A stretch of 20,385 nucleotides of DNA from NCBI GenBank assembly GCA_023398615.1, contig JAEWSD010000091.1:1-20385 (forward strand), given 5' to 3'. Both the position numbers and the translations under genes were made by a program. Positions 1 to 7,995 of the stretch are shown piece after piece. Below the pieces are notes generated by a model. It was given only the letters and a program-made list of their open reading frames with translations, searched no databases and was not told the origin of the DNA. Numbering within the stretch: the stretch's first letter is position 1; the number at the start of each line of letters is the position of its first letter. This stretch comes from Bacillota bacterium. GTDB lineage: Bacteria; Bacillota; Clostridia; Lachnospirales; Lachnospiraceae.

Positions 1-1698
1 CTCTTTCATTCTTCCCAGAAGATTCAGCGCAATTGCTTTAAAGTACAAAGCATCCGGATAATCAGCTTTTACAAGAAGTGCTTTATTACAGCTTTCCAAA
101 GCCATACTGTAATTGCCCAGTTTGATATAAGCTTCCGCTTCATAACTGAGGGCATCCTCATTATTAGGATTCAACTCCAATGCTTTTCCAAAGATATCCA
201 CAGCTTCATTATATCTGCCTAATCTGTTTAATGTGGCACCTATTGCGCTCCAGGCCAAAGAGTCTCCTCCGATATCCCGTGACTGGCAGAAGCATTCCAG
301 GGCTTCCTCATAGCGTTTAAAATGATAATATAGCAGGCAGCCCTTGCTTTGCCAGCTTGACGCATATTCAGGCTCAAGCTCGATCGCGTTATTGTAGCAC
401 TCCAGGGCCTCCGTATATCTTTTAAGAGCTTCTAATATTTCAGCTTTCGTATACCATAAATAATACTCCGGTTCCACAAGTTCAAATACCCGGTCTATAA
501 CGTCAAGTGCCTCTTCTTCTCTTCCAAGAAAAGATAGAAGACGGCATTTATTACAGAGACAGAGCTCATCCTCCGGGTCTTCCTCAAGAGCTTTATTAAT
601 TATCGGCAAAGCCTCACTGAAACGTTCTAAGATCATTAAGGATTCACTGGCATAACGGAGTTCCAGTACGGAACGTTTATAATCGGAAAAATCCATAACC
701 GGTGACAGGTCAGTAATACAGGTGAACCAGTAAGCCATATTCTTTACCATTTCATCCCAGTTTTGCGGCCGGAGCCTACTGTCTTTCTCTATACACTGAA
801 AGATGAATCGCTCCAGTCCTTCAGGAACATCCGCATTCAGCAGCCGGATTGCAGCCGGCCTTTGCAGCAGATGCGCCTGCCGCCATGCGTTTATACTGTC
901 AGCCGGATAAATCCTGTGTCCGGTCAACATCTCATATAGGATACACCCGTAAGCATAAATATCCGTATGTATCGTCAAAGGGTCATTTCGCCACTGCTCA
1001 GGAGACATATATGCCGGCGTGCCTGCACCTGTCTGTGTACTGCATACCAGGCCAAAATCAGTTATATGCGGAACCCCCTGTTCATCCACCAGTATATTAG
1101 CGGGTTTCAGATCACGATGTATCATTCCGGGAATCATTTTCTGTGTATGCTGCATCCCTTGTGCAATCTGTAACCCCATTTCTACCGCTATCGGCAGCGT
1201 CATATCCGGATGTCCCAGCCATCCCCTGAGGTCATTGCTCATACCCTCCCGGCCACGTACAAAATCAGTTACAACATAAGGCAAACTGCTGGTTTCAACA
1301 GAATACGCACAACTAATAAAAGGATGCTTGCCCAGTTTCACCCACAATGCGGCTTCCTCTTTAAACAGCTGCAAAAGCTCTAATTTGTGACAAAGCCTCT
1401 TCTGTAACGCCTTTATTGCCCGGTAAACCATGTATTCATGATCATAAACACCATAAACCACACCCATAGTGCCCCGGTGAATTTCCATTACTTCATATAT
1501 TTTGTCGGAACCGATATAATCACCGATTTCATAGAATTCTTCCGCATTTTCATCGGATAAAATTACATTCCCGGCTTCCGGATACGCTTGAAACATTGTA
1601 TATTCCAGCCCGGTTTCATTGAAAATAGTATCCGCCCGGCCGGAGTAGCTGGTAGAGTCGGTATCCGAGGTGTATAATGTTGCATCCTTACCGTCCAA
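1..1698 (-). CDS. Ser/Thr protein kinase with C-terminal TPR repeats (3' end outside window)
   Basis: Reading the minus strand from a TTG at 1698 gives an open frame of 566 codons that leaves the window at base 1. A eukaryotic-type kinase domain lies at about residues 57-325: a degenerate glycine loop (RGTMGVVYG, first glycine replaced by His), ATP-binding Lys in AIKAL (about 96), catalytic HRDLKPAN (about 194-201), DFG (about 214) and a short activation segment ending GTPAYMSPEQ. From about residue 345 come tetratricopeptide repeats, for example RYTEALECYNNAIELEP and RYNEAVDIFGKALELNP, a protein-protein interaction scaffold. No membrane segment or PASTA domain is visible in the part present, so it looks cytosolic. 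An in-frame TAA three codons upstream forces the start to TTG (SD AAAGGA, about 12 nt away) or to the next ATG at 1596. It lies 47 nt behind a lipoprotein gene, so the two are probably cotranscribed. Its substrates cannot be inferred. Confidence 0.88.
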   Translation of the reverse strand, partial: MDGKDATLYTSDTDSTSYSGRADTIFNETGLEYTMFQAYPEAGNVILSDENAEEFYEIGDYIGSDKIYEVMEIHRGTMGVVYGVYDHEYMVYRAIKALQKRLCHKLELLQLFKEEAALWVKLGKHPFISCAYSVETSSLPYVVTDFVRGREGMSNDLRGWLGHPDMTLPIAVEMGLQIAQGMQHTQKMIPGMIHRDLKPANILVDEQGVPHITDFGLVCSTQTGAGTPAYMSPEQWRNDPLTIHTDIYAYGCILYEMLTGHRIYPADSINAWRQAHLLQRPAAIRLLNADVPEGLERFIFQCIEKDSRLRPQNWDEMVKNMAYWFTCITDLSPVMDFSDYKRSVLELRYASESLMILERFSEALPIINKALEEDPEDELCLCNKCRLLSFLGREEEALDVIDRVFELVEPEYYLWYTKAEILEALKRYTEALECYNNAIELEPEYASSWQSKGCLLYYHFKRYEEALECFCQSRDIGGDSLAWSAIGATLNRLGRYNEAVDIFGKALELNPNNEDALSYEAEAYIKLGNYSMALESCNKALLVKADYPDALYFKAIALNLLGRMKE

Positions 1699-1745
1699 TT
1701 CTTTTTATTTCCTTTCATCAAGAAATATGTATAACTGTTACATGT

Positions 1746-2636
1746 TCAGCCTGCCGTAGGATAACCGAATACGATCCTTACTACCTTACCGTCTTCAATA
1801 AGGAGAACCAGCGCCTTTGCAAAAGGGTCTCCGAAGGCAATCTCATCATGGTATATTAACATTGCTTCATTATAGACACCCTCATAATAGTCCTCAGGCT
1901 TATAGCCTGTCAGTACATTCTTTATCCCATTGAAATCGCCGTCTTCTTCTGTATCAAAAGAATAAACGGTCCTTTTCCCAAATAATTTCATTACCTCGTT
2001 CACAGTCATACCAACCTTAAGTCCGCAGCCCAATGTAACAGTGCCAGCCGTAATATCAAACCGGAATACTGTGTCTGTGAGCTCCGGGGCCGCTTTTTCT
2101 TCCCTTGGATAAAATTCACAAGTAAAGCCGTCATAAACACATACGTTCAGATATTCAACCGTCTCACTGGCCGGTAATTGAACTTCATAAATAGTTTGTT
2201 CGGAAGGATAACCGAAATGTTCGGTTAATTCAGCATAGGTAATACCTAAAACAGGCGTTCCGTTGATATCGATATCCTCCGGTGCAAAATACTGTATTTC
2301 CGGCATTTCTTCGCCGGTTTCAGCTTCCGGGCTCTTTTCATTCTCAGAAGACTGATACTCTTTCTCATCTTTTTCTGTTTTGTCTTCCTTACTATTGCTG
2401 TCTTTTACTTCATCCTCACTGTCGTCTGTCAGGCTATTACCTTCATTATCCATACTCTCAACAGCACCTGTTTCAGCATTGCTTGGGTTATTCCCAATAC
2501 GCTCAGCCTTTACTTCGGTGTTTTCCAACTTGTCCTGAAACCTCTCAGATCTGTTGCAGCCCGTAAAAGATATAAGTAACAGGCATACAGATAAAAGGCC
2601 CAGGATTTTGATATAAAACCGCATATACTCCCTCAT
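1746..2636 (-). CDS. Secreted lipoprotein with acidic linker and duplicated C-terminal motif
   Basis: I do not recognise a named family. The protein (296 aa) starts with MREYMRFYIK, a hydrophobic stretch and a lipobox-like SFTGC with Cys at about residue 27, so it is probably exported and lipid-anchored. Residues about 30-105 are a low-complexity Glu/Ser/Asp/Lys linker, typical of a spacer crossing the cell wall. The C-terminal part contains two similar segments, PVLGITYAELTEHFGYPSE and CGLKVGMTVNEVMKLFGKR. Both have the 'G(I/M)T..E(L/V)...FG' pattern seen in small BamE-like and related extracytoplasmic folds, so it may be a tandem repeat of one fold (inference). The ATG at 2636 is chosen because GGGGGAG lies 4 nt upstream; a TTG at 2660 in the same frame has no good ribosome site. 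The gene precedes the kinase-TPR gene and may act with it as an extracellular partner. Confidence 0.8.
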   Translation of the reverse strand: MREYMRFYIKILGLLSVCLLLISFTGCNRSERFQDKLENTEVKAERIGNNPSNAETGAVESMDNEGNSLTDDSEDEVKDSNSKEDKTEKDEKEYQSSENEKSPEAETGEEMPEIQYFAPEDIDINGTPVLGITYAELTEHFGYPSEQTIYEVQLPASETVEYLNVCVYDGFTCEFYPREEKAAPELTDTVFRFDITAGTVTLGCGLKVGMTVNEVMKLFGKRTVYSFDTEEDGDFNGIKNVLTGYKPEDYYEGVYNEAMLIYHDEIAFGDPFAKALVLLIEDGKVVRIVFGYPTAG

Positions 2637-2946
2637 ATAACTCCCCCTAATGTATATCAATCCGTTTCATTAACAATAACCAGTAATATTTTACCACGAG
2701 TGAAACAACTATTCCAGAAATTTCTCCAAATTATGATTATATTGACAGATCGAAATGAATTATTAAGATTATTTATAATTTCTTCATTTTTTTATCACAA
2801 AGTAGACACATACAAACGATACAATACAGATAGAAAGTGATTCATAAATCACTCTTCTACTCCCACCCAATTTATTTGTATTAACATAGTTAATTGGTAT
2901 CGGATTACGTTCCGTACCAGGACATATCTTCATATTGGAAGATACC
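2637..2946. other. Intergenic region upstream of the lipoprotein gene
   Basis: About 310 A+T-rich bases with no convincing gene. A minus-strand open frame of 66 codons (2784-2984) overlaps the mazF terminator and lacks a recognisable domain, so I do not call it. A small inverted repeat, AGTGATT CATA AATCACT, sits at about 2835-2852. The promoter of the lipoprotein-kinase pair must lie here. TAAAAT near 2690 on the minus strand could be a -10 box but has no good -35, so I leave it uncalled. Confidence 0.5.
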
Positions 2947-2978
2947 AAAAGAAGCCGGCATACCCCCTTGCCGGCTTC
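2947..2978 (-). terminator. Intrinsic terminator of the rex-acpS-alr-mazF operon
   Basis: On the minus strand GAAGCCGGCA and TGCCGGCTTC form a perfect 10-bp G+C-rich stem with an 8-nt loop, followed directly by TTTT. It begins 2 nt after the mazF stop codon, as expected for the end of the operon. Confidence 0.9.
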
Positions 2979-2980
2979 CT

Positions 2981-3337
2981 TCATTTAAGGTATGTATCTA
3001 ATGCGAAACTGATAAATAACGCACGATCTATTTTCTTTAGAACGTCCTGATCAAGATGACATACTTTTTCTTTTAATCTAGATTTATCAATTGTCCTCAC
3101 CTGCTCGAGCAATATTACGGAATCCTTAATGATACCGTATTTATCCGCATCTATCTCTACATGGGTCGGAAGCTTTGCCTTATTCATTTTAGATGTAATT
3201 GCTGCACATATAACCGTTGGACTATGTTTATTTCCCGTATCATTCTGAATGATCAGGACAGGCCTGACTCCTCCCTGCTCAGAACCAATCACCGGTCTTA
3301 AGTCAGCATAAAAAATATCGCCTCTTTTTATAATCAC
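2981..3337 (-). CDS. mazF: MazF/NdoA-type mRNA interferase toxin
   Basis: This 118-aa protein of the MazF/PemK (CcdB-like fold) family cleaves single-stranded RNA at specific short sequences. It begins MIIKRGDIFYADLRPVIGSEQ. It has GGVRPVLIIQND with Arg25 and ITSK with Thr48; the positions match the catalytic Arg/Thr pair known from Bacillus MazF. The frame stays open further upstream (to 3565), but family length and alignment put the start at the GTG at 3337 (GGAG 10 nt upstream). A start further up would add about 75 residues that overlap alr in another frame. It follows alr, the conserved position in Firmicutes. However, the 91 nt between alr and mazF hold no ribbon-helix-helix antitoxin gene like B. 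subtilis ndoAI. Confidence 0.93.
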   Translation of the reverse strand: MIIKRGDIFYADLRPVIGSEQGGVRPVLIIQNDTGNKHSPTVICAAITSKMNKAKLPTHVEIDADKYGIIKDSVILLEQVRTIDKSRLKEKVCHLDQDVLKKIDRALFISFALDTYLK

Positions 3338-3350
3338 AATTATCACACTC

Positions 3351-3407
3351 CATTTTATGGCTTTAGTCTTATTATTTCCAATTTTGACTTGTGTATTCCA
3401 TAAAATG
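3351..3407 (-). promoter_or_regulatory. Inverted repeat in the mazF 5' region, next to its SD
   Basis: CATTTTATGG (minus strand, 3407-3398) and CCATAAAATG (3360-3351) are perfect 10-bp complements 37 nt apart. The 3' arm abuts and shares one base with the mazF Shine-Dalgarno (GGAG, 3351-3348). If it folds in the transcript, the base of the stem would hinder ribosome access to mazF. The repeat is directly visible; its function is inference. Confidence 0.45.
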
Positions 3408-3428
3408 TTTTCTTTTATGTGACTATAG

Positions 3429-4631
3429 TTAAAAGTATGCGCGGACTTCTGAAATTTTCCCGTTTTGGTAATAGATACGGGGAATTCTCTTCCCGACGTT
3501 GCATACGAATTCATAGTTAAACGAATATGACATATCTGCCAATTCCTCAACGGATATGAATTCATCCCCGTCTTTTCCGACTAAAGTCACAACATCCCCC
3601 TGTTCTACATGAGCAATGCCGGTAACGTCAATCATGAACTGATCCATGCAGACTCTTCCGAGAATCGGCGCCGATTGACCGTGTATTAATACTCTGCCCT
3701 TAGAAGATAGCTGTCTTGGATAGCCATCCCCATAACCAACCGGAATCGTTGCTATCTTTGTGGCCTTTTCCGTTACAAAGGTGCTTCCGTAACCGATTCC
3801 GACACCAGGGCCTACCTCCTTTACGTAACAGACATGTGTCTTAATCTCCATAGCCGGCTCCAGCCGAATTCTCTCCTTATTCACTTCCTCGGAAGGATAC
3901 AGGCCGTAAGTCGAAATCCCGCAGCGTACCATATCCAGACTTGCTTCCGGCATATCTATGATTCCGGCGCTGTTTGAAATATGCTTTATTGGAATGGAAA
4001 TCCCTTCCTGTTCCAGGCGGCCTACAAAGCGCAGGAATCGTTTCAACTGATTATTGGCGGAAGTTTTATCCGTTTCATCCGCACACGCAAAGTGTGAAAA
4101 AATACCTTTGATTTCAATTCCCTCTAATAAGGCAATCTTTTTTATCTCTTTTATGCTGTCTTCGGTATCACTAAATCCGATCCTGCTCATTCCGGTATCA
4201 ACCTTGATGTGGATGCCGGCCGTTTTGTTCTGTCTTTTAGCTTCCCTCGACAAGGCTTCTGCCGAATGATACTGAAATACCGTTTGTGTAATATCATATT
4301 GAAGCAGCTCCTTATATTGCTCCTCCGGCGTATACCCGAATATGAGCAGCGGTTTGTCAATTCCCGCTTCTCTGAGTTTAATCCCTTCTTCAATGATCGC
4401 TATGCCGTAAATATCGACTCCGATTTTATCCAGCGCCTTTGCAACCGGTATCGCACCGTGTCCGTATGCATCTGCTTTAATGACAGCCATAATTTTGGTA
4501 CCTTCTTTTAATAATCTTCCGGCTTTCATAATGTTATTACATACCGCATCCAGATTAATATTTGCCGATACCCTGAAATATCGTTCTTCGAGCTCTTCCT
4601 CCGAAGATAACTCCGCCGATTCTGTTTTCAT
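3429..4631 (-). CDS. alr: Alanine racemase
   Basis: A pyridoxal-phosphate enzyme that interconverts L- and D-alanine, supplying D-Ala for peptidoglycan in the cytosol. The 400-aa protein carries the PLP-lysine motif AVIKADAYGHG (Lys52 with this start), the TIM-barrel core with VDTGMSRIGF and HISNSAG, and the second catalytic Tyr in GVGIGYGSTF (about Tyr281). The C-terminal beta-domain includes PVGYGDGYPR and LGRVCMDQFMIDVT. The ATG at 4631 is preferred because GGAGG lies 5 nt upstream; an ATG four codons earlier (4643) has no ribosome site of its own. Length is typical of the family. It lies 23 nt behind nnr and 91 nt before mazF in one operon. Confidence 0.96.
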   Translation of the reverse strand: MKTESAELSSEEELEERYFRVSANINLDAVCNNIMKAGRLLKEGTKIMAVIKADAYGHGAIPVAKALDKIGVDIYGIAIIEEGIKLREAGIDKPLLIFGYTPEEQYKELLQYDITQTVFQYHSAEALSREAKRQNKTAGIHIKVDTGMSRIGFSDTEDSIKEIKKIALLEGIEIKGIFSHFACADETDKTSANNQLKRFLRFVGRLEQEGISIPIKHISNSAGIIDMPEASLDMVRCGISTYGLYPSEEVNKERIRLEPAMEIKTHVCYVKEVGPGVGIGYGSTFVTEKATKIATIPVGYGDGYPRQLSSKGRVLIHGQSAPILGRVCMDQFMIDVTGIAHVEQGDVVTLVGKDGDEFISVEELADMSYSFNYEFVCNVGKRIPRIYYQNGKISEVRAYF

Positions 4632-4654
4632 ATGTTCCTCCATTCCGCACTGCT

Positions 4655-6175
4655 TTATTCATTTAGTACTTTTGCAAGCGCATCAATTATATCACCGGCA
4701 ATTAACGCATACCGCCCTTTACATTCCGCAGCCTTATCTCCTGCCAGTCCATGAATATATACTCCTAGGGAGACAGCTTCCGATAGCTCCATTCCCTGGG
4801 CGACCAATGCCGCAATAATGCCCGTCAGTACATCCCCGGAACCTCCGGTCGCCATCCCGCAATTGCCCGAGGTATTAATATACCGCATATTCTTACAGGC
4901 TACGATCGTTCTTGCATCCTTAATCGCAAAAACCAGGCGGTTTCCGCAAGTACAACGGTCCGCCGTACCCATCAGATCAGCACTGATCTCTTCTACCGGA
5001 ATATCCGTCAGTCTTGACAGTTCCTTCAAATGCGGAGTAAGTATTGTATGTTCCGGCAGATATTGTGCCATCTCATCTATCCGGCCGGGGCCGGAAGACA
5101 GCCTGCCCGCCAGAATATTAATTCCGTCGGCATCAATGATTACGGGAACCTTTGCCCGATTAACTACTATATCCAATAGTTCTCCGGATTTTTCGCCCAA
5201 GCCGATTCCCGGTCCGATCACTATAACGGTGGCCCATTCGATATCCGTCCGGATTCTTTCGATTTCCTCACTGTCCATATGGGAATCCGCATCATATACC
5301 GACAGTAGCGCTTCCGGAAGAAGCGCCTGTAACGCGGATCTGTTCTCCTTAACCGTCAATACCTTTACCAGTCCGGCACCGGTCCGGTATGCCGCTTTTG
5401 CGGATAAAAAACAGGCGCCGCTCATATTGACGGAGCCGGCAATGACCAAAACCTTACCATAAGTCCCCTTATTGGAATATTCCGGTCTCGCGGGAAGCTT
5501 CCCGATATCAGCTCTTTCATAGACGAAGCAGTTTGGGACTACTTTCTTCACTGCCATATCCGGGAATCCGATATCAGCAACCGTGACTTCCCCCGCGTAT
5601 TCACAGCCCGGATACAGAATAAGGCCTATTTTATTGCAGCCAAAAGTAACCGTATAATCTGCCTTCACAGCCGTCCCAAGAGGCTTTGCCGAATCCGCCG
5701 ACAGTCCGGAAGGAATATCAACTGCAAAAACGGTTTGGTTTCCGTTATTTATTTCATTTACAATACTTTCATAGATGCCTGATACCTGACGGCTGAGTCC
5801 GATTCCGAATAAAGCATCTATTATAATAGTATATTCATCAAGTTTCATATTGCTATCTATGGATATACCTAAATTTCGGGCTATATTTAACTGCTGCTTT
5901 GCCTGTTCGGAGGCGTTCTCTTCGTCTCCCACAATCAGGATATCCGCCTGATAAGCGTTCTGAAAAAGGATACGGGCTGCGGCAATACCGTCAGCCCCAT
6001 TATTTCCTGTCCCGCAGACCGCAAGGATTCTGTCCGCTCTGCCGGCATGCCTTCTTACACGTTCACTGATATGAAGGGCCGCACGCTCCATCAGAACCAT
6101 CGCAGGTATCCCGACCTGCTGAATCGTATAGCTATCTATCGCCTTCATTTGTGCGGAATTAACCACAGGTTTCAC
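4655..6175 (-). CDS. nnr: Bifunctional NAD(P)H-hydrate epimerase / ADP-dependent NAD(P)H-hydrate dehydratase
   Basis: This is a cofactor-repair enzyme. The N-terminal YjeF_N domain (about 1-215) epimerises the R form of damaged NAD(P)H hydrate. The C-terminal ribokinase-like domain (about 235-500) dehydrates the S form back to NAD(P)H using ADP. Visible motifs are VCGTGNNGADG (53-63), DALFGIG (120-126) and VDIPSGL (152-158). In the second half are the GSVNMSGACFLSAKAAYRTG block, GPGIG (321-325), DADGINIL, TPHLKEL and GNCGMATGGSGDVLTG near residue 445. It has 506 residues, normal for the fused form. The start is a GTG at 6175 with GGAGG 10 nt upstream; an ATG in between opens only a 7-codon frame that stops at once. 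It sits between acpS and alr in the operon. Confidence 0.95.
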   Translation of the reverse strand: MKPVVNSAQMKAIDSYTIQQVGIPAMVLMERAALHISERVRRHAGRADRILAVCGTGNNGADGIAAARILFQNAYQADILIVGDEENASEQAKQQLNIARNLGISIDSNMKLDEYTIIIDALFGIGLSRQVSGIYESIVNEINNGNQTVFAVDIPSGLSADSAKPLGTAVKADYTVTFGCNKIGLILYPGCEYAGEVTVADIGFPDMAVKKVVPNCFVYERADIGKLPARPEYSNKGTYGKVLVIAGSVNMSGACFLSAKAAYRTGAGLVKVLTVKENRSALQALLPEALLSVYDADSHMDSEEIERIRTDIEWATVIVIGPGIGLGEKSGELLDIVVNRAKVPVIIDADGINILAGRLSSGPGRIDEMAQYLPEHTILTPHLKELSRLTDIPVEEISADLMGTADRCTCGNRLVFAIKDARTIVACKNMRYINTSGNCGMATGGSGDVLTGIIAALVAQGMELSEAVSLGVYIHGLAGDKAAECKGRYALIAGDIIDALAKVLNE

Positions 6176-6232
6176 TTTTCATCAGCCTCCTGCCATAAGA
6201 AAGTAACTAAGTATTTCCTATGGAATAAAAAA

Positions 6233-6601
6233 TCACAAAGGTTCCCCTTCGCCCACCACAAAAGCATTCGCATATTTTTTCGTGTTCGATATCGTTACAA
6301 AGATTTTTGTTATGCCGAGCAGTCTGGATATTCTTAAAGCTTCACCCTGCAGGTTCACATATGGCTTTCCGTAGGAATCCCGCAATACTTCTATTTCAAT
6401 CGGCGTTATTTCCCTGAACCCGGTTCCAAGCATCTTGGATATGGATTCCTTTACTGCAAAATTATCGGCATAAATATTTACATTCTTTTGAGCAAGAGAA
6501 ATTTCATTCTCCGTAAAATATTTTAATGCAAAGGATTTTCTTTCACAAGCCTTTACTACTCTGTCAATTTCAATTAAATCCGTTCCAATGCCAACTATCA
6601 T
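6233..6601 (-). CDS. acpS: Holo-[acyl-carrier-protein] synthase
   Basis: It transfers the 4'-phosphopantetheine arm of CoA to a serine of acyl carrier protein, activating fatty acid synthesis. The 122-aa protein shows both family signatures: GIGTDLIEIDR (Mg-binding Asp8) and NFAVKESISKMLGTG (Glu52 in KES). The C-terminal strand has VTISNTKKYANAFVV, with Asn where SISHT is more common. The ATG at 6601 has GAGG 8 nt upstream. Length is typical. It lies 28 nt behind the coiled-coil gene and 57 nt before nnr. Confidence 0.95.
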   Translation of the reverse strand: MIVGIGTDLIEIDRVVKACERKSFALKYFTENEISLAQKNVNIYADNFAVKESISKMLGTGFREITPIEIEVLRDSYGKPYVNLQGEALRISRLLGITKIFVTISNTKKYANAFVVGEGEPL

Positions 6602-6629
6602 AAATCAAACCTCAGCGTTTTGCAAATTC

Positions 6630-7238
6630 TTAATCATCCCTGAAATTCTCATCCAGGTTCTGCAGCAGATCCGGCCCCAAAAGATCATGCATATAGGAAT
6701 ATACCGTTGTGTTCTGTATCTCCATGTCCTGTTTAATCAGAATCTTTTCCTTGAGTTCTTCCCGGATCTTAGTAATCCATTGTGCAATTTCTTCTATCTT
6801 CTGATTATTATAGTTTAACCTTTTATAGCAATCTTTTGCACTTTCAATGATAAGCTGTTGATTCACGGCTTTTATCTGATAAGGGATATCCATTAATGCG
6901 TCTTCCGTATCCTTCATCTTTTCACCGATTTCCTTAATGAATTTCTGATTCTGATCCAGCTTTTTTGCTTTCATCATTCCTACTTCCGAATCATCGACGT
7001 CCATATGAGTGATGATCTCTTTCATCAGGTTTGTTTTCAGCTGCTTCATATCCTTCATATCAGTGGTCAGCTTCCCCTGACGCTGCAGCAGCTGGTTCAG
7101 CTTATCTTCGATATCTCTTATATGGGAAGGTTTATTCTCTTCCGGAAATAATGCATACCACCTTTGATCCAACGTAAGAATCGGAATTTTTTTATTCTTA
7201 AAAATTTTTTCAAAGTCTATCTCGTAAGTTTTCTTCAT
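6630..7238 (-). CDS. Uncharacterised coiled-coil protein between rex and acpS
   Basis: I do not recognise a named domain. The 202-aa protein begins MKKTYEIDFEKIFKNKKIPI and is rich in Lys, Glu, Gln and Ile. No signal peptide or membrane segment is visible, so it is probably cytosolic. Long charged stretches with heptad-like spacing at about residues 38-115 and 130-172 suggest two antiparallel helices or a coiled coil. There is one hydrophobic patch, PILTLDQRWYALFP, near the N-terminus, and the C-terminus is acidic (ENFRDD). It lies in the same operon as rex (57 nt downstream) and acpS (28 nt upstream), which argues for a real gene. The ribosome site before the ATG at 7238 is weak (AGAAAGTG). 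No function is offered. Confidence 0.85.
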   Translation of the reverse strand: MKKTYEIDFEKIFKNKKIPILTLDQRWYALFPEENKPSHIRDIEDKLNQLLQRQGKLTTDMKDMKQLKTNLMKEIITHMDVDDSEVGMMKAKKLDQNQKFIKEIGEKMKDTEDALMDIPYQIKAVNQQLIIESAKDCYKRLNYNNQKIEEIAQWITKIREELKEKILIKQDMEIQNTTVYSYMHDLLGPDLLQNLDENFRDD

Positions 7239-7295
7239 GATATTGCACTTTCTACACCGCAGTGATTTTCATCTTAAAGTATTATGCCGAATACA

Positions 7296-7940
7296 TTACG
7301 TTTCCGCCTTGTTCTCGGAAACTTTTAAATTATAAGACAATCTCATCAGACTTTCCGCAAGGTGGACATTTTCGACCGTAACATCCTTCGGAAGGTTCAG
7401 ATCGGTCGGGGCAAAATTCCATATAGCTTTTATTCCAAGGCTGACAACTTCTTTTGCGATTGCCGGTGCCTTTACCTTAGGAAGCGTCAGTGCGGCAATA
7501 TGAACCGTATTATTCTTCACAAAAGCTTCAAGTTCATCTATCATACGAATCTCTGTTCCTCTGATGGATATCCCTTCAAGTCTCGGATTGACATCGAAAA
7601 TACCGGTTACATAAAAGCCCCGTCGGTCAAAATCCGTATAGTTGGCAAGTGCCTGCCCTAAATTACCTGCCCCTATAATTATGATATTGTACTTTTTATC
7701 TAAACCCAGGATTTTACCAATTTCAGAATACAGATATTCCACATTATAGCCATAACCCTGCTGACCAAACCCTCCAAAATTATTCAAATCCTGTCTGATC
7801 TGAGATGCGGTTACCTTCATCTTTTCGCTTAATTCTTTGGAAGAGATACGAACCACATCATTTTCTAGTAATTCACCCAAATATCGGTAATACCTCGGTA
7901 ATCTTTGTATTACTGCCAATGATATTCCTTTCTCTTGCAC
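7296..7940 (-). CDS. rex: Redox-sensing transcriptional repressor Rex
   Basis: Rex senses the NADH/NAD+ ratio and represses fermentation and redox genes when NADH is low. The 214-aa protein has the N-terminal winged helix (residues about 8-58, with AVIQRLPRYYRYL and VTASQIRQDLNNFGGFGQQGYGY). A Rossmann domain follows, with GAGNLGQALANY (about 90-101), GIFDVNP and a C-terminal swap helix (HLAESLMRLSYNLK). The start is taken as the GTG at 7940, which has GGAGG 8 nt upstream and gives the usual family length; the in-frame GTG at 7958 would overlap that ribosome site. It is the first gene of the six-gene operon and has palindromes near its promoter that suggest autoregulation. Confidence 0.96.
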   Translation of the reverse strand: MQEKGISLAVIQRLPRYYRYLGELLENDVVRISSKELSEKMKVTASQIRQDLNNFGGFGQQGYGYNVEYLYSEIGKILGLDKKYNIIIIGAGNLGQALANYTDFDRRGFYVTGIFDVNPRLEGISIRGTEIRMIDELEAFVKNNTVHIAALTLPKVKAPAIAKEVVSLGIKAIWNFAPTDLNLPKDVTVENVHLAESLMRLSYNLKVSENKAET

Positions 7941-7968
7941 GTCCTGTTCCTCCTTCACAATATGTGAA
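7941..7968 (-). promoter_or_regulatory. Palindrome TTCACA-TAT-TGTGAA just upstream of the rex ribosome site
   Basis: Near 7952-7966, just before the rex ribosome binding site, TTCACA and TGTGAA are inverted around TAT. The half-sites resemble those of Rex operators but in the opposite order to the usual TTGTGA...TCACAA layout. It could be an operator or a small mRNA hairpin. Low certainty. Confidence 0.3.
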
Positions 7969-7995
7969 ATGTTATTTTAAACCACTTTATAAACT

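Noticed and set aside
2784..2984. Minus-strand open frame of 66 codons upstream of the lipoprotein gene
   Set aside because: It begins inside the mazF terminator hairpin, has no domain, and ends in A+T-rich sequence; no good ribosome site.
3338..3565. N-terminal extension of mazF to 194 residues
   Set aside because: The extra residues are out-of-frame alr sequence; family length and the Arg25/Thr48 positions fit the GTG at 3337.
4818..5462. 214-codon plus-strand frame opposite nnr
   Set aside because: Antisense to a gene with all family motifs; the composition (Ser/Pro/Ile-rich) is that of a shadow frame.
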